The position numbers were made by a program, and so were the translations under genes. This document shows, in pieces, positions 63,707 through 64,000 of a DNA stretch of 64,000 bases; positions within the stretch are counted from its first letter, which is position 1, and every line of letters starts with the position of its first letter. The DNA is taken from assembly GCA_963716125.1 (NCBI GenBank), contig OY970294.1, forward strand, positions 2,976,001 through 3,040,000. Direction: 5' to 3'. The stretch comes from Acidiluteibacter sp963716125. Its GTDB lineage: Bacteria > Bacteroidota > Bacteroidia > Flavobacteriales_E > Vicingaceae. Under the pieces are notes generated by a model. It was not told where the DNA came from, did not search any database, and saw only the letters and a program-made list of their open reading frames with translations.

Positions 63707-64000
63707 ATTGATTAAAATAAATTTTCTTTTTCTAATTATTACCTTTTTGCTTTCTTGCACGGGTGGTCAAGACATAAGTCGTTTAAATTTTGCTTATATG
63801 TATGATGTAGAGCATGATGTTATACGTCCTAACTTTAAAATTTTTCATTTAGACGAAAAAAATTCCACTTTATATTTTAAAATTAACACAAAAGAAGCGT
63901 TGTATACAAAGTTGTATCATGATACTTTATCAACGGCTAATCTAAAAATTAGATATAAATTATTTGAAAAGGATTTTGATGTAATTGTTGACAGTGCAAC
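63699..64000 (+). CDS. Lipoprotein, partial; resembles the N-terminus of GWxTD-domain proteins
   Basis: From the ATG at 63699, overlapping rmuC by 8 bases, the frame is open to the window edge (100 codons). It has a lipoprotein signal MNKLIKINFLFLIITFLLSC with Cys20. The mature part RLNFAYMYDVEHDVIRPNFK, then FHLDEKNSTLYFKINTKEAL, resembles the beta-domain that opens GWxTD-domain proteins of Bacteroidota. The diagnostic C-terminal motif would be outside the window, so the family call is tentative. Confidence 0.55.
   Translation, partial: MNKLIKINFLFLIITFLLSCTGGQDISRLNFAYMYDVEHDVIRPNFKIFHLDEKNSTLYFKINTKEALYTKLYHDTLSTANLKIRYKLFEKDFDVIVDSA

Noticed and set aside
1..64000. CRISPR arrays, tRNA or rRNA genes, insertion sequences, restriction or toxin-antitoxin systems
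   Set aside because: Looked for on both strands by eye; no spaced repeats, cloverleaf-like sequences, transposases or defence genes were found.

Overview
This window is chromosomal DNA of a low-GC member of the Bacteroidota. The evidence is the lineage-typical proteins (DUF4290 next to murA, DUF4783 next to nadC, DUF4834, DUF4199, a type IX secretion sorting domain, a bacillithiol YtxJ protein), promoters of the Bacteroidota type (TTTG about 19 bases upstream of TAnnTTTG), and the near absence of Shine-Dalgarno sequences. The order cannot be fixed from the sequence alone. No tRNA, rRNA, CRISPR array, insertion sequence or phage gene was seen, and no gene-free stretch exceeds 300 bases; the longest is about 263 bases, between rpsL and the helicase gene.

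Layout. (1) 1-17573, minus strand: the fused str-S10-spc-alpha ribosomal supercluster, read rpsL, rpsG, fusA, rpsJ, rplC, rplD, rplW, rplB, rpsS, rplV, rpsC, rplP, rpmC, rpsQ, rplN, rplX, rplE, rpsN, rpsH, rplF, rplR, rpsE, rpmD, rplO, secY, map, infA, rpmJ, rpsM, rpsK, rpsD, rpoA, rplQ (cut by the window edge). tuf is not between fusA and rpsJ. (2) 17837-31426, plus strand: a UvrD/PcrA helicase, DUF4290-murA, a TlpA-like thioredoxin, grpE-dnaJ, a lipoprotein, an ABC exporter pair, a Ppx/GppA phosphatase, a sigma-54-type response regulator and the muropeptide ligase mpl. (3) 31423-38727: rho with DUF4199, a sugar dehydrogenase divergent from galE, rlmH, DUF4783-nadC and a YihY protein. (4) 38724-54367, minus strand: a surface-polysaccharide locus (flippase, SIS isomerase, fused nucleotidyltransferase-kinase, two epimerases, methyltransferase, aminotransferase, sulfotransferase, glycosyltransferase, YfhO-like protein), then DUF4834 and carB upstream. 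(5) 54466-64000: a T9SS-exported beta-propeller protein, an outer-membrane-type protein, osmC/ytxJ/small lipoprotein, ung, an Omp85-family protein, an L,D-transpeptidase, rmuC and the start of a GWxTD-like lipoprotein.

A striking property is that many indispensable genes (rpsD, rpmC, rplB, rplD, rplC, rpsJ, fusA) and two others (ppx, flippase) are broken by single-base indels. Removing the indels restores full family-length proteins in every case, which points to consensus errors in the assembly, not gene decay. Coordinates below give the restored genes.

Most of the window is housekeeping. The least ordinary parts are the polysaccharide locus with its sulfotransferase and reversed-order HldE-like fusion, MurA with Asp in place of the catalytic Cys, Rho with a disordered insert of about 160 residues, a NtrC-like regulator with GAFTSA and no DNA-binding domain, a short perfect palindrome in the str promoter, and a 41-residue lipoprotein gene next to ytxJ. 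I did not find a clear-cut new multi-gene system.
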